This document shows, piece by piece, positions 36,056 to 45,476 of a stretch of 64,000 nt of DNA (the first letter of the stretch is position 1; each line of letters opens with the position of its first letter). The position numbers and the translations under genes are program-made. The notes below the pieces were generated by a model. That model was not told where the DNA came from, searched no databases, and was given only the letters and a program-made list of their open reading frames with translations. The stretch is from Pseudomonas sp. LBUM920 (lineage in GTDB: Bacteria > Pseudomonadota > Gammaproteobacteria > Pseudomonadales > Pseudomonadaceae): the NCBI RefSeq assembly GCF_003852315.1, contig NZ_CP027762.1, forward strand, positions 911,501 to 975,500, read 5' to 3'.

Positions 36056-37771
36056 ATGAAGTTAGCCATTGTTACCGCCTGCCCGAACGGCATGGTCACC
36101 AGTGTGCTGTGCGCCCGCTTGTTGGACGCTGCCGCGCAGCGCCAGGGCTTGCACACCAGCGTCGAAGTGGTGGACGTGCAGCACCCGGAGCGCCAGTTGT
36201 CCCAGGCCACGCTCGATGACGCCGATTGGGTGTTGCTGGTCAGCAGCACGCCGGTGGAGATGCAGCGGTTTGTCGGCAAGCGTGTGTTCCAGAGCACGCC
36301 GGCCCAGGCGTTGGCGGATGTAGACGCAGTATTGCGTCGCGGCGCCGCAGAGGCTGAGGTCTATGTGGCGACGCAGCAGGCAGCCAACACCGCGCCGCGT
36401 ATCGTCGCGGTCACTGCCTGCCCCACCGGCGTAGCGCACACCTTTATGGCTGCCGAAGCCTTGCAGCAAACCGCCAAGCGCTTGGGCTACGACTTGCAGG
36501 TCGAGACCCAAGGCTCGGTGGGCGCGCGCACGCCTTTGAGCCCGGAGGCCATCGCCAATGCCGACGTGGTGTTGCTGGCGGCCGACATTGAAGTGGCCAC
36601 CGAGCGCTTCGCCGGCAAGAAGATTTACCGCTGTGGCACCGGCATTGCCCTCAAACAGTCCGAAGCCACGCTCAACAAAGCCTTGGCCGAAGGCACAGTG
36701 GAAAGTGCGGCCGGCAGCGCGGTGGCGAAAAAATCGGAAAAGACCGGCGTGTACAAACACCTGCTCACCGGTGTGTCGTTCATGTTGCCGATGGTGGTGG
36801 CCGGCGGGTTGCTGATCGCCTTGTCGTTTGTGTTCGGCATTCATGCCTTTGAAGAAAAAGGCACCTTGGCGGCGGCACTCAAAACCGTCGGCGACCAGGC
36901 CTTTATGCTGATGGTGCCGCTGCTGGCGGGCTATATCGCCTACTCGATTGCCGACCGCCCCGGCCTCGCGCCGGGCATGATTGGCGGCCTGCTCGCGGGC
37001 ACGCTGGGCGCGGGGTTTATCGGCGGGATTTTCGCCGGTTTCCTCGCGGGTTATTGCGTCAAGTTGATCACCCGCGCGGTGAAATTGCCGCAGAGCCTGG
37101 AGGCGCTCAAGCCGATCCTGATCATTCCATTGCTGGCGAGTTTGTTCACCGGCCTTGCGATGATTTATCTGGTCGGCCCGCCGGTCGCACGGCTGCTCAC
37201 CAGCCTGACCGACTTTCTCAGCACCATGGGCACCACCAATGCGGTGCTGCTGGGCATCCTCCTGGGCGGCATGATGTGCGTCGATTTGGGTGGGCCGATC
37301 AACAAGGCGGCGTATGCGTTTTCCGTCGGCTTGCTGGCCGCTTCCAGCGGCGCGCCGATGGCCGCGACCATGGCCGCAGGCATGGTGCCGCCGATTGGCA
37401 TGGGCATCGCCACGTTCCTGGCGCGGCGCAAGTTCGCCCAGACCGAACGCGAAGCCGGCAAGGCCGCGATGATTCTGGGGCTGTGCTTTATTTCCGAAGG
37501 CGCGATTCCGTTTGCGGCCAAAGACCCGCTGCGCGTGATCCCGGCCAGCATCGCTGGTGGCGCCTTGACCGGCGCGCTGTCGATGTACTTCGGCTGCAAA
37601 CTGGCGGCGCCTCATGGTGGCCTGTTTGTGCTGGTCATTCCGAATGCGATGAACCATGCCCTGCTGTACTTGCTGGCGATTGTTACCGGCAGCCTGTTGA
37701 CTGGGTTGGTGTATGCGCTGATCAAGCGCCCTGAGGCGGTGGAACTCACCGTAGCTGCAGGAAAGGCCTGA
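36056..37771 (+). CDS. fruA: Fructose-specific PTS permease EIIBC
   Basis: 571-residue inner-membrane permease. Two IIB-like units open the protein: a first one with VTACPNGMVTSVLCA (residues 6-20), and the functional one with VTACPTGVAHTFMAAEAL (about residue 121; phosphorylated Cys in ACPTG). The IIC domain (about residues 240-570) has eight to ten helices and the GGLLAGTLGAGFIGG loop. A GTG (36053) or the next ATG (36056) can start it; both sit behind AAGAGGG. It ends just before a large REP palindrome. Confidence 0.96.
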   Translation: MKLAIVTACPNGMVTSVLCARLLDAAAQRQGLHTSVEVVDVQHPERQLSQATLDDADWVLLVSSTPVEMQRFVGKRVFQSTPAQALADVDAVLRRGAAEAEVYVATQQAANTAPRIVAVTACPTGVAHTFMAAEALQQTAKRLGYDLQVETQGSVGARTPLSPEAIANADVVLLAADIEVATERFAGKKIYRCGTGIALKQSEATLNKALAEGTVESAAGSAVAKKSEKTGVYKHLLTGVSFMLPMVVAGGLLIALSFVFGIHAFEEKGTLAAALKTVGDQAFMLMVPLLAGYIAYSIADRPGLAPGMIGGLLAGTLGAGFIGGIFAGFLAGYCVKLITRAVKLPQSLEALKPILIIPLLASLFTGLAMIYLVGPPVARLLTSLTDFLSTMGTTNAVLLGILLGGMMCVDLGGPINKAAYAFSVGLLAASSGAPMAATMAAGMVPPIGMGIATFLARRKFAQTEREAGKAAMILGLCFISEGAIPFAAKDPLRVIPASIAGGALTGALSMYFGCKLAAPHGGLFVLVIPNAMNHALLYLLAIVTGSLLTGLVYALIKRPEAVELTVAAGKA

Positions 37772-37781
37772 CACCGGTCAA

Positions 37782-37877
37782 AAATGTGGGAGCGGGCTTG
37801 CTCGCGAAAGCAGTGTGCCAGTCAATGCAGTCGTTGGTTGACACTGCGCTTTCGCGAGCAAGCCCGCTCCCACATTT
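37782..37877. repeat. REP/REPIN palindrome after fruA
   Basis: AAATGTGGGAGCGGGCTTGC at the left is mirrored by the right end; arms of about 35 bases are almost perfect inverted repeats around a 25-base centre. Same class as 53356-53450. Confidence 0.93.
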
Positions 37878-37964
37878 GGCGCTCCGCAATTGCCGAGTCG
37901 GTGTCACATCCGCTTCATCCCCGCGTGCTTTAGTTGACCTTTTGATACTCAAGAGGGCACCTGC

Positions 37965-39506
37965 ATGAGCCACTTCGATCTCGGCCGTCGCCGCGTGATG
38001 CAAGCCGTCGGCGCCGGCCTGCTGCTGCCGGGCCTGGCGCCGGCGGTGATCGCGTCGGTCAAGGACCGGCCGCAACTCACCGATGGCGTGCAGTCCGGCG
38101 ACCTGCTGGGCGACCGCGCGATGATCTGGAGCCGCAGCGACCGCCCGGCCAAGATGGTGGTGGAATGGGACACCCGCAGCGTGTTCAGCAACCCGCGAAA
38201 ATTCATCTCGCCACTGGCCGACAGCCGCACCGACTTTACCGCCCGCGTCGAACTCACCGGGTTACCGGTCGACCAGGCGATCTTTTACCGCGTGCATTTT
38301 GAAGACGCCCAGACCGGCGTCGCCAGCGAGCCGTGGTTCGGCCACCTGCGCAGCGTGCCGCAGCAACGCCGTGACATCCGTTTTGTGTGGAGCGGCGACA
38401 CCGTCGGCCAGGGCTTTGGTATCAACCCGGACATTGGCGGCATGCGCATCTACGAAGCGATGCGCCTGCGCCTGCCGGACTTCTTTATTCACAGCGGCGA
38501 CACCATCTACGCCGACGGCCCGGTGCCGGCGCAGTTGAGCGTTGAAGACGGGCGCATCTGGCGCAACATCACCACCGAAGCCAAGAGCAAAGTCGCCGAA
38601 ACCCTGGATGAGTACCGCGGCAATTACCGCTACAACCTGCTCGACGAAAACGTGCGCCGCTTCAACGCCGAGGTGCCGCAGATCTGGCAGTGGGACGATC
38701 ACGAGGTGGTGAATAACTGGTCGCCGAGCAAGCAACTCGATGAGCGCTATCAGACCAGGGATATCAACACGTTGGTGGGCCGCGCACGTCAGGCCTGGCT
38801 GGAGTATTCACCGATGCGTCGGCAAAGCGCCGACGGCGGCGGGCGAATCTATCGCAAGCTCAGTTACGGCCCGTTGCTGGATGTGTTCGTACTGGACATG
38901 CGCAGTTACCGTGGCCCCAACGACGACAACCTGGGAGGCGAAAAACCGTTCATGGGCCGTGAGCAACTGGACTGGCTCAAGCACGAACTCAAGGCCTCAA
39001 CGGCGCAATGGAAGGTCATCGCCGCCGACATGCCCATCGGCCTTGGCGTGCCTGACGGCGAGGTCAGTCCCGGCGTGCCGCGTTGGGAAGCGATTGCCAA
39101 CGGCGACCCTGGCCCGGCCCAGGGCCGTGAGCTGGAGATTGCCGAACTGTTGGGGTTTTTGCGTGCCCAGCAGGTGCGTAACCATGTGTGGCTGACGGCG
39201 GATGTGCACTACTGCGCGGCGCACCATTACCACCCCGACCGGGCGGCGTTTCAGGATTTCGAGCCGTTCTGGGAGTTTGTGGCCGGGCCTTTGAATGCAG
39301 GGAGTTTTGGACCCAACCCGTTGGATAAAACCTTTGGCCCGCAGGTGGTGTTCGAGAAGGCGCCGCCTGCGCAGAACACCTCGCCGCTGGCCGGGTTTCA
39401 GTTTTTTGGTGAGGTGCAGATTGATGGGCAGACGGCGGAGTTGACGGTGATTTTGCGCGACTTGGATGGGGTCTCTGTGTTTGAGCAAAAACTGCAGCCG
39501 GCCTGA
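37965..39506 (+). CDS. phoD: Alkaline phosphatase D-family phosphatase/phosphodiesterase, Tat-exported
   Basis: 513-residue PhoD-type phosphatase. The N-terminus LGRRRVMQAVGAGLLLPGLA is a Tat signal with a twin-arginine, cleaved after about residue 30. An N-terminal fibronectin-like domain (about 35-140) precedes the metallophosphoesterase domain with WSGDTVGQG, IHSGDTIYADG, WDDHEVVNNW and TADVHYCAAHHY metal-ligand motifs. Relatives are calcium/iron-dependent enzymes with broad phosphomono- and diesterase activity. No Pho box is evident upstream; the gene is flanked by REP palindromes on both sides, so it is a single-gene unit. Confidence 0.9.
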   Translation: MSHFDLGRRRVMQAVGAGLLLPGLAPAVIASVKDRPQLTDGVQSGDLLGDRAMIWSRSDRPAKMVVEWDTRSVFSNPRKFISPLADSRTDFTARVELTGLPVDQAIFYRVHFEDAQTGVASEPWFGHLRSVPQQRRDIRFVWSGDTVGQGFGINPDIGGMRIYEAMRLRLPDFFIHSGDTIYADGPVPAQLSVEDGRIWRNITTEAKSKVAETLDEYRGNYRYNLLDENVRRFNAEVPQIWQWDDHEVVNNWSPSKQLDERYQTRDINTLVGRARQAWLEYSPMRRQSADGGGRIYRKLSYGPLLDVFVLDMRSYRGPNDDNLGGEKPFMGREQLDWLKHELKASTAQWKVIAADMPIGLGVPDGEVSPGVPRWEAIANGDPGPAQGRELEIAELLGFLRAQQVRNHVWLTADVHYCAAHHYHPDRAAFQDFEPFWEFVAGPLNAGSFGPNPLDKTFGPQVVFEKAPPAQNTSPLAGFQFFGEVQIDGQTAELTVILRDLDGVSVFEQKLQPA

Positions 39507-39526
39507 CCTGCAATGCACTTAAAAAC

Positions 39527-39616
39527 GGTGGGAGCTGGCTTGCCTGCGATTGCATCACCCTGGTGTCACTGATACACCGAGGTGCCTGCATCGCAGGCAA
39601 GCCAGCTCCCACATTT
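39527..39616. repeat. REP/REPIN palindrome after phoD
   Basis: GTGGGAGCTGGCTTGCCTGC at the left and its complement at the right (GCAGGCAAGCCAGCTCCCAC) flank a short centre containing CCTGGTGT/ACACCGAGG. Complete form of the element at 1122-1210. Confidence 0.93.
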
Positions 39617-39639
39617 TGATCCTCGGTGTTTATGAGGGC

Positions 39640-42165
39640 TTAGTACACATCCCGGCGATAGCGCCCTTGCTCGATCAGGCGCTCGACTGCTTCGCTGCCC
39701 AGCACCTCATGCAGCACCTGGTCCACGCCCGTCGCCATGCCCTGCAAACTGCCGCAGACATAAATGGCCGCGCCGTCTGCCAGCCATCGACGCAGCACGT
39801 CCGCCGACTCGCGCAGGCGATCCTGTACGTAGATTTTTTCTGGCTGGTCGCGTGAAAACGCCAGGTCCAGCAGGGCCAGATCACCGCTGGCCAGCCAGCC
39901 TTGCAGCTCGTCCCGGCACAGGTAGTCGTGGGCAATATTGCGCTCGCCAAACAGCAGCCAATTGCGCTGCTGGCCAGCGGCAATGCGTGCCTTGAGCAAG
40001 CTGCGCAGGCCGGCAAGGCCGGTGCCGTTGCCCAAAAGGATCAGCGGCACTGGCGCATCTGGCAGGTGGAAACCACTGTTGCGACGCAGGCGCAGGCTGA
40101 TGCTTGAGCCGAGGGCGGCGTGTTCGGTCAGCCAGCCGGAACCCAGGCCCAGGCTGCCGTCGGGGTGACGTTCCTGGCGCACGATCAACTCCAGCACGCC
40201 GTCGCTGGCAATCGAGGCGATGGAGTATTCGCGCATGCCCAGGGGCACCAGGGCGTTCACCAGTGCCTGGGCGTGCAGGCCGACCAAGTGCGCGCGGTTG
40301 TCCGGCAGTTGGCGGGTGGCCAGGGCTTGGTTGAGGGTTTGCGCAAGGCCGTCGATCAACACGCCGTCGCTGCCGGCCAGGCCCAGGCCGGCAAGGAAGT
40401 GTTCGATGGCCCACGGGCAATTGCGCGGCAGTATTTCCACCAGGTCGCCGGCCAGCCAGGTGTGTGGCGAAGGCGGTGTGAGGCCGAGCAAGTAAATGTC
40501 CGAGCCGACGCTGTCGCGGTTGAGCAGGGTGCGTCGGGTCAGGGTCCAGTTTTCGTACTGGGCGGTCTGCCAGGCGGATGCCGGCGCATGCCCGGTGAGC
40601 TGGCCCAGTTGCTGTTGCCAGGTCAGCAGCGCTTCGGTGTCGCCGCTGTCGACTTCCACAGGCGCGAACAACGGGTTGCCGCCTTGGTGGGTCAGCCAGA
40701 AATGCAGGCGCCGGGCAAAGCCGCAGAAGTGTTCGTACTGGCGGTCACCCAGGGCCAGCACCGAGTAGTTAAGGCCTTTGAGCGACAGGTCCTGGCCGAG
40801 CACGCTGCGCTCGAAACCACGGGCGCTGTCGGGCGCTTCGCCGTCGCCGAAGGTGCTGACCACAAACAGTGCATGTTCTGACTCACACAGGTCTTGCTGG
40901 CTGACACTGCCCAACGGCTGCACCTTCACCGGCAGGCCGGCGGCCTGTAATTGCCCGGCTGTCTGCCATGCAAGCTGTTCGGCAAAGCCGCTTTGGCTGG
41001 CAAAGCCGATCAGCCACGCCGGGGCGTCGCTGTGGTTGGCGCCGAGGCCTTTGCGGGCATCGCGGACCTGGCGTTTTTTGCGGCGGCGGTCGAGGTAGAG
41101 CAGCCAGCCGGTAATAAAGAACAGCGGCATGCACAGCGCACTGACGGTCAGAATGATGCGGCCTACCAGCCCGAAGTAGCTGCCGGTGTGCAGCGCGTAG
41201 ACACTGGTGAGCAACTGCGACTTGAAGGTCTTGCTCGCGTAGCGGTCATGGGACTTGACCTCGCCGGTGGCCGGGTCAAGGTTGATCTGGTTCAGCGCGC
41301 GGTCGTGCGGCGATGTTTTGAGCAGGTAATACACAATGGCCGGCTGCCCGGCGACGGCCGGCATACGGATGTTGTAGACGCTCAAGCCGGGGCCGGCGTT
41401 GGCGTAGATGCTGCTCCAGATCGCGTCGTAGTTGGCCACGGGCGCCGGGCCTTCGGGCGGCGGGCCGCGCTTGCGCATGCGTTCATTTTGCGGGGCGTCG
41501 GAGAGCAGTTTGGTTACGCCCTGGTTGTACCAGTCATACGACCAATACAGGCCGGTGAGCGCGGCCAATAGGTAAAACAGCAGGCACCAGGTGCCGAACA
41601 CCGAGTGCAGGTCCCAGTTGAAACTGCGGCCCTTTTTGCGCCAGTCCAACGTCAGCCAGGCGCGCCAGCTTGCCACCTGGCGCGGCCAGCGCAGGTACAG
41701 GCCCGACAGGCAGAAGAACACCAGGATCAGCGTGCAGGCACCGGTGATTTGCCGGCCGGTATCGCCAGCCGCCAGGAAGCGGTGCAGCTGCAAGATGAAA
41801 CCGAACACGTCCTGGCCGACGGCGTCGCCCATGTAGTTGCCGGTGTACGGGTCGAAGTAGCGCATCTGGCCACGCCGCTCGCCCGGTGGTGCGGTGAAGA
41901 ACACGCGCGCGGCGTTGCCGCTGTCGCTTTCTACCCACAGCATCGACACGGTCTTGCCTTCGGTGGCCTCCAGCTTGCGCACCAGTTCGGCAGGCGGCAG
42001 CACGCCGGCTTCGCGTTTTTCGACGCTCAAGACGGTCGGATTGAGCGCGCGCAGAATTTCATCCTGAAACGAGACCGCAGCCCCGGTGATCCCCATCAAT
42101 GCCAGCACCAGCCCGGCGGTAATGCCGAAGAACCAGTGCAACTGGAACAGGGTTTTCTTCAACAC
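39640..42165 (-). CDS. PepSY-domain flavoreductase for ferric-siderophore release (PiuB-like)
   Basis: 841-residue membrane oxidoreductase. Residues 1-370 are a PepSY-associated membrane module with four helices (LHWFFGITAGLVLALMGITG, ACTLILVFFCLSGLYLRWPR) and conserved His residues that could bind haem. A flavodoxin-like domain (about 385-530, FVVSTFGDGEAPDSA) and a ferredoxin-NADP reductase-like FAD/NADPH part (about 560-841, ending HEVLGSEAVERLIEQGRYRRDVY) follow, as in sulfite reductase flavoproteins. GTG start. It lies just downstream of the TonB receptor on the same strand, so reduction of imported ferric siderophore is the likely role; I recall P. aeruginosa PA4513 in this position. 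Confidence 0.85.
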   Translation of the reverse strand: MLKKTLFQLHWFFGITAGLVLALMGITGAAVSFQDEILRALNPTVLSVEKREAGVLPPAELVRKLEATEGKTVSMLWVESDSGNAARVFFTAPPGERRGQMRYFDPYTGNYMGDAVGQDVFGFILQLHRFLAAGDTGRQITGACTLILVFFCLSGLYLRWPRQVASWRAWLTLDWRKKGRSFNWDLHSVFGTWCLLFYLLAALTGLYWSYDWYNQGVTKLLSDAPQNERMRKRGPPPEGPAPVANYDAIWSSIYANAGPGLSVYNIRMPAVAGQPAIVYYLLKTSPHDRALNQINLDPATGEVKSHDRYASKTFKSQLLTSVYALHTGSYFGLVGRIILTVSALCMPLFFITGWLLYLDRRRKKRQVRDARKGLGANHSDAPAWLIGFASQSGFAEQLAWQTAGQLQAAGLPVKVQPLGSVSQQDLCESEHALFVVSTFGDGEAPDSARGFERSVLGQDLSLKGLNYSVLALGDRQYEHFCGFARRLHFWLTHQGGNPLFAPVEVDSGDTEALLTWQQQLGQLTGHAPASAWQTAQYENWTLTRRTLLNRDSVGSDIYLLGLTPPSPHTWLAGDLVEILPRNCPWAIEHFLAGLGLAGSDGVLIDGLAQTLNQALATRQLPDNRAHLVGLHAQALVNALVPLGMREYSIASIASDGVLELIVRQERHPDGSLGLGSGWLTEHAALGSSISLRLRRNSGFHLPDAPVPLILLGNGTGLAGLRSLLKARIAAGQQRNWLLFGERNIAHDYLCRDELQGWLASGDLALLDLAFSRDQPEKIYVQDRLRESADVLRRWLADGAAIYVCGSLQGMATGVDQVLHEVLGSEAVERLIEQGRYRRDVY

Positions 42166-42301
42166 GTCGGACCGCCTCGCTCATCTGGATATATAAGTCA
42201 CGGCGCGCATTATGCCGTGGGCTAACGAGAAATATTCTGTTTTACACGCAAAAGCCCCACGCATCCGATGCGTGGGGCTTTGGGCCAGAAGTTGGCCGCG
42301 T

Positions 42302-44587
42302 TTAGAAGTGGAAACTGGTGGTCAACAACGCCGTACGACCGGCCGCCTGGTTGGCGAAGTGCGCCGCGTAAGCTTTGTCGTAGTAGGTCTTGTCGGTCAG
42401 GTTTTGCACGTTCAGTTGCAGGTCGACGTTCTTGGTCAGCTTGTAGCTGGCCATGGCGTCGTAGCGCGTGTACGACGGCACGTAAACGGTGTTGGCCGCA
42501 TCGCCGTAAACCTGGTCGACGTAGAACGCGCCGCCGCCGATGGTCAGCTTTGGCGTGATGTCATAGGTGGTCCACAGGCTGAAAGTGTTTTTCGGCGTGT
42601 TGGGCATTTGGTTGCCCTTGTTGGAACCGGCAGTGACGACACCCTGGCGGTTGCCGTTTTTGCCGGGGTCAACCAGCTCGCTTTTCAGGTAGCTGTAGCC
42701 GGCGAACACTTGCCATTGTTCGGTGAGCTTGCCGCTGGCGGACAGTTCGATGCCGTCCACTCGCGATTCGCCCGCGGTTTCGTAGGTGTTGGAGTCCACC
42801 AGAATGCGCGTGTTTTTCTTCTCGGTACGGAAGATCGCGCCGGTCAGGGACAGGCGGTTGTGGAACAGGTCCCACTTGGTGCCCAGCTCGTAGTTGACGG
42901 TTTCTTCGGGTTTCAGGTCGCTGGTGTTGATGCCGGTGACGAAGCCGTTGGTTTCCTGGCCTTCACCGACCATGCCGCCGGCAGGCGATGCCGAGGTGGC
43001 GTAGGAGGTGTAGATGCTGCCGTTCTCCAGCGGTTTCCAGACCAGGCCCGCCTGCCAGTTGAAGAACTGGCTGTCGTCCTTGATTTTGCTGCGCCCCGCG
43101 GCGGCGTTGGTGTTGGCTTCGGTGTCGAAGGTGTCGTAGCGCAGGCCGAGGTTCAACAGCCATTTCGGGTCCAGCTCAAGGGTATCGAACACGTAGGCGG
43201 CGCGGCTGGTGGCCTTGGTGTTGGTGCCGTAGTAGTTGCGCGCGACGCTGCCGGTCCAGGCGTCATCCGGCGTCGGGTTGCTCAGCGAGGTGCACTGCCC
43301 GCCCAGGCTGCCTTTGGCCACGGTGCAGGTCGGGTTGGCGTTCGGGCTGACGGTGTAGCCGCTGACGCGGGTTTCTTCGCCGGTGAATTCCAGGCCGGTG
43401 GAGTACGAGTGCTTCATGCCCGCCAGCTGGAAACTGCCGAACAGGTCGGTCTGGTTGGTGGTGGTGTCGGTGGTCGACACTCGCGTGTTGGCACGGCGCC
43501 ACACGGTGCCGAAACGGCTGACGTTGCGCTGGCTGTCGTCCGGCTGAGTGAGCACGTAGTCCTGGCCGGTGCTGCCATGGCGCAGGGTGTTTTTCAGCGT
43601 CATGTCGTCGTTCAGGTCGTGCTCGATGGAGAACGTGCTGATATCGGCGCGGGTCTTGCGGAAGTCGCGGTCTTTCAAGCCGTAGAAGTTGTTGCTGTCG
43701 CCGCCATCGGTGGGTTTGTCGTGCCCGTGGGCAGTGGCGGTCGGCGAGCTGTAGCCGTAGGGAATGCCCGAGTCCGGCAGGTCGTTGCTTTCCATGTGGT
43801 AGTAGCTGAAGTTGACGCGCGTCGGCGTGCCCAGGCCGAAGGTCAGCGACGGCGCAACACCCCAGCGGTCATAGTCGATGACATCGCGGCCAGCCACGTT
43901 CTGCTCGTGGCTCATCAGGTTCAAGCGGAACGCGGCGTTGTCGAGGAACTGGCGGTTCACGTCGAGCACGTAGCGGCGGGTCTGGTCGGAGCCGTAGGTG
44001 AAACCACCGTTGGTGAAGTCGCGCGCCTGTGGCGTTTTGCTCACCAGGTTGATGCTGCCGCCAGCCGAACCCCGACCGCCGAACGAGGAGTTCGGGCCTT
44101 TGCTGACTTCGATCGATTCGATGTCGAAGATCTCGCGGCTCTGGCCGCCGGTGTCGCGCACGCCGTCCAGGTAAGTGTCGCCCTGGGCATCAAAACCGCG
44201 AATGAACGGACGGTCGCCCTGAGGGTTACCGCCTTCACCGGCACCGAAAGTAATGCCCGGTACAGTGCGCAAGGCGTCCTGCAACGAGGTGGCGGCGGTG
44301 TCCTTGAGCACTTGTTGCGGCACCACGGTCACCGAGCGCGGGGTGTCTACCAGTGGCGCGGTGTACTTTTGCGAAGCGGCTTTTTCCACCTGGTAGGACG
44401 TGTTGTCCTGCTCCTGGCCGGTAATGCTGGTGGCGCCCAGGGAGATGCTGTTGCGCTCGCCTTTGTGTTCGGTGCTTTCGGCCGCTTGCGCCAATTGGGC
44501 GGCAGAGCTGGCGCTGAGTGCGACGCCGATGGCCGAAGCCAGCATGCGTGGTGAACTGGCTGGTGTTTTTAGCAGTGTGCGCGACAT
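42302..44587 (-). CDS. piuA: TonB-dependent catecholate siderophore receptor (PiuA/Fiu type)
   Basis: 761-residue outer-membrane receptor. A signal peptide (about residues 1-35) is followed by the plug with TPRSVTVVPQQVLKDTAATS, LQDALRTVPGITFGAGEGGN, RPFIRGFDAQGDTYLDGVRD and GPNSSFGGRGSAGGSINLVSK, sequences characteristic of E. coli Fiu/P. aeruginosa PiuA. The beta-barrel ends in Phe (TALLTTSFHF). The ATG at 44587 gives MSRTLLKTP. Synteny with a PiuB-like reductase and piuC supports the name. A candidate Fur box lies 67-85 bases upstream. PiuA-type receptors are also entry routes for catechol beta-lactams. Confidence 0.9.
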   Translation of the reverse strand: MSRTLLKTPASSPRMLASAIGVALSASSAAQLAQAAESTEHKGERNSISLGATSITGQEQDNTSYQVEKAASQKYTAPLVDTPRSVTVVPQQVLKDTAATSLQDALRTVPGITFGAGEGGNPQGDRPFIRGFDAQGDTYLDGVRDTGGQSREIFDIESIEVSKGPNSSFGGRGSAGGSINLVSKTPQARDFTNGGFTYGSDQTRRYVLDVNRQFLDNAAFRLNLMSHEQNVAGRDVIDYDRWGVAPSLTFGLGTPTRVNFSYYHMESNDLPDSGIPYGYSSPTATAHGHDKPTDGGDSNNFYGLKDRDFRKTRADISTFSIEHDLNDDMTLKNTLRHGSTGQDYVLTQPDDSQRNVSRFGTVWRRANTRVSTTDTTTNQTDLFGSFQLAGMKHSYSTGLEFTGEETRVSGYTVSPNANPTCTVAKGSLGGQCTSLSNPTPDDAWTGSVARNYYGTNTKATSRAAYVFDTLELDPKWLLNLGLRYDTFDTEANTNAAAGRSKIKDDSQFFNWQAGLVWKPLENGSIYTSYATSASPAGGMVGEGQETNGFVTGINTSDLKPEETVNYELGTKWDLFHNRLSLTGAIFRTEKKNTRILVDSNTYETAGESRVDGIELSASGKLTEQWQVFAGYSYLKSELVDPGKNGNRQGVVTAGSNKGNQMPNTPKNTFSLWTTYDITPKLTIGGGAFYVDQVYGDAANTVYVPSYTRYDAMASYKLTKNVDLQLNVQNLTDKTYYDKAYAAHFANQAAGRTALLTTSFHF

Positions 44588-44653
44588 TGACGTGTCCCTT
44601 CCCCAAGGTTGTAAGGCCGCGGAATATAGGGTCAACAAGAGTTTCTATCAATT

Positions 44654-44672
44654 GCGATACATTACTATTCGC
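44654..44672. promoter_or_regulatory. Candidate Fur box
   Basis: GCGATACATTACTATTCGC is a 19-bp imperfect palindrome (GCGAATA on the opposite strand) in the AT-rich gap between piuA and piuC. Half-site spacing and A/T content suit a Fur box, though the match to the classic 19-mer is partial. Confidence 0.55.
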
Positions 44673-44794
44673 ACTGAATTTACATTCTTTACACTTTTTG
44701 CTTACGGTTTTTACGAACTCGTTCGTCTCCCGCGTTTTACAGGGCGGATAAGAATCAATACCATTGGCGCCTCTCTGCCTTCAGGTACCGCCCC

Positions 44795-45475
44795 ATGCTG
44801 CTGCACATTCCCGGCCTGTTCTCTCGCGAGGAGGTGCTGCGCATTCGCCAAGCCTTGGAAAATACCGAGTGGGCCGACGGTAAAATCACCGCCGGGCATC
44901 AGTCCGCCAAAGCCAAACACAACCTGCAATTGCCCGAGGGCCACCCGCTGGCCAAGGAAATTGGCGCGGCGATGCTCGAGCGTTTGTGGAAAAACCCGCT
45001 GTTTATGTCAGCGGCGTTACCGCACAAGGTCTTCCCGCCTTTGCTTAATTGCTACACGGCCGGTGGCAGTTTCGACTTCCACATCGACAACGCCGTGCGC
45101 CAGGCGCGGGGCAGCCATGAACGGGTTCGGACCGATCTGTCGTCCACGCTGTTTTTCAGTGATCCGGATGAATACGACGGTGGCGAGCTGGAGATCCAGG
45201 ACACCTTTGGTCTGCAGCGGGTCAAGCTGCCGGCCGGCGACATGGTGCTGTACCCAGGTTCGAGCCTGCACAAAGTCAACGCCGTAACCCGTGGCGCGCG
45301 TTACGCTTCGTTCTTCTGGACCCAAAGCCTGGTGCGTGAAGACAGCCAGCGCACCTTGCTGTTCGAGATGGACGGCGCCATCCAGCAACTGACCCGCGAT
45401 GTTCCTGACCATCCAGCGCTGATCCAGCTCACCGGCACGTACCACAACCTGTTGCGCCGCTGGGTCGAGGTCTGA
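44795..45475 (+). CDS. piuC: Fe(2+)/2-oxoglutarate-dependent dioxygenase PiuC (PKHD-type)
   Basis: 226-residue soluble dioxygenase. The iron-binding facial triad is visible in GSFDFHIDNAVR (His and Asp, near residue 96) and SLHKVNAVTRGARYASFFW (second His and the 2-oxoglutarate Arg, near 157). The end DHPALIQLTGTYHNLLRRWVEV is typical of the PiuC/YbiX group. Its substrate is unknown; in P. aeruginosa piuC mutation, like piuA mutation, affects siderophore-drug uptake. Divergent from piuA with the Fur-like palindrome between; the Sel1 gene starts one base after the stop. Confidence 0.93.
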   Translation: MLLHIPGLFSREEVLRIRQALENTEWADGKITAGHQSAKAKHNLQLPEGHPLAKEIGAAMLERLWKNPLFMSAALPHKVFPPLLNCYTAGGSFDFHIDNAVRQARGSHERVRTDLSSTLFFSDPDEYDGGELEIQDTFGLQRVKLPAGDMVLYPGSSLHKVNAVTRGARYASFFWTQSLVREDSQRTLLFEMDGAIQQLTRDVPDHPALIQLTGTYHNLLRRWVEV

Positions 45476-45476
45476 C

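Noticed and set aside
36062..37774. 570-codon open frame antisense to fruA
   Set aside because: Gln/His/Arg-rich composition typical of antisense reading in high-GC DNA; fruA on the other strand is certain.
42212..44554. 780-codon open frame on the plus strand
   Set aside because: It is the antisense shadow of the TonB receptor gene. The product has a repetitive Val/Gly/Ala-rich, Arg-poor make-up with no domain, and the minus-strand receptor has full family motifs.
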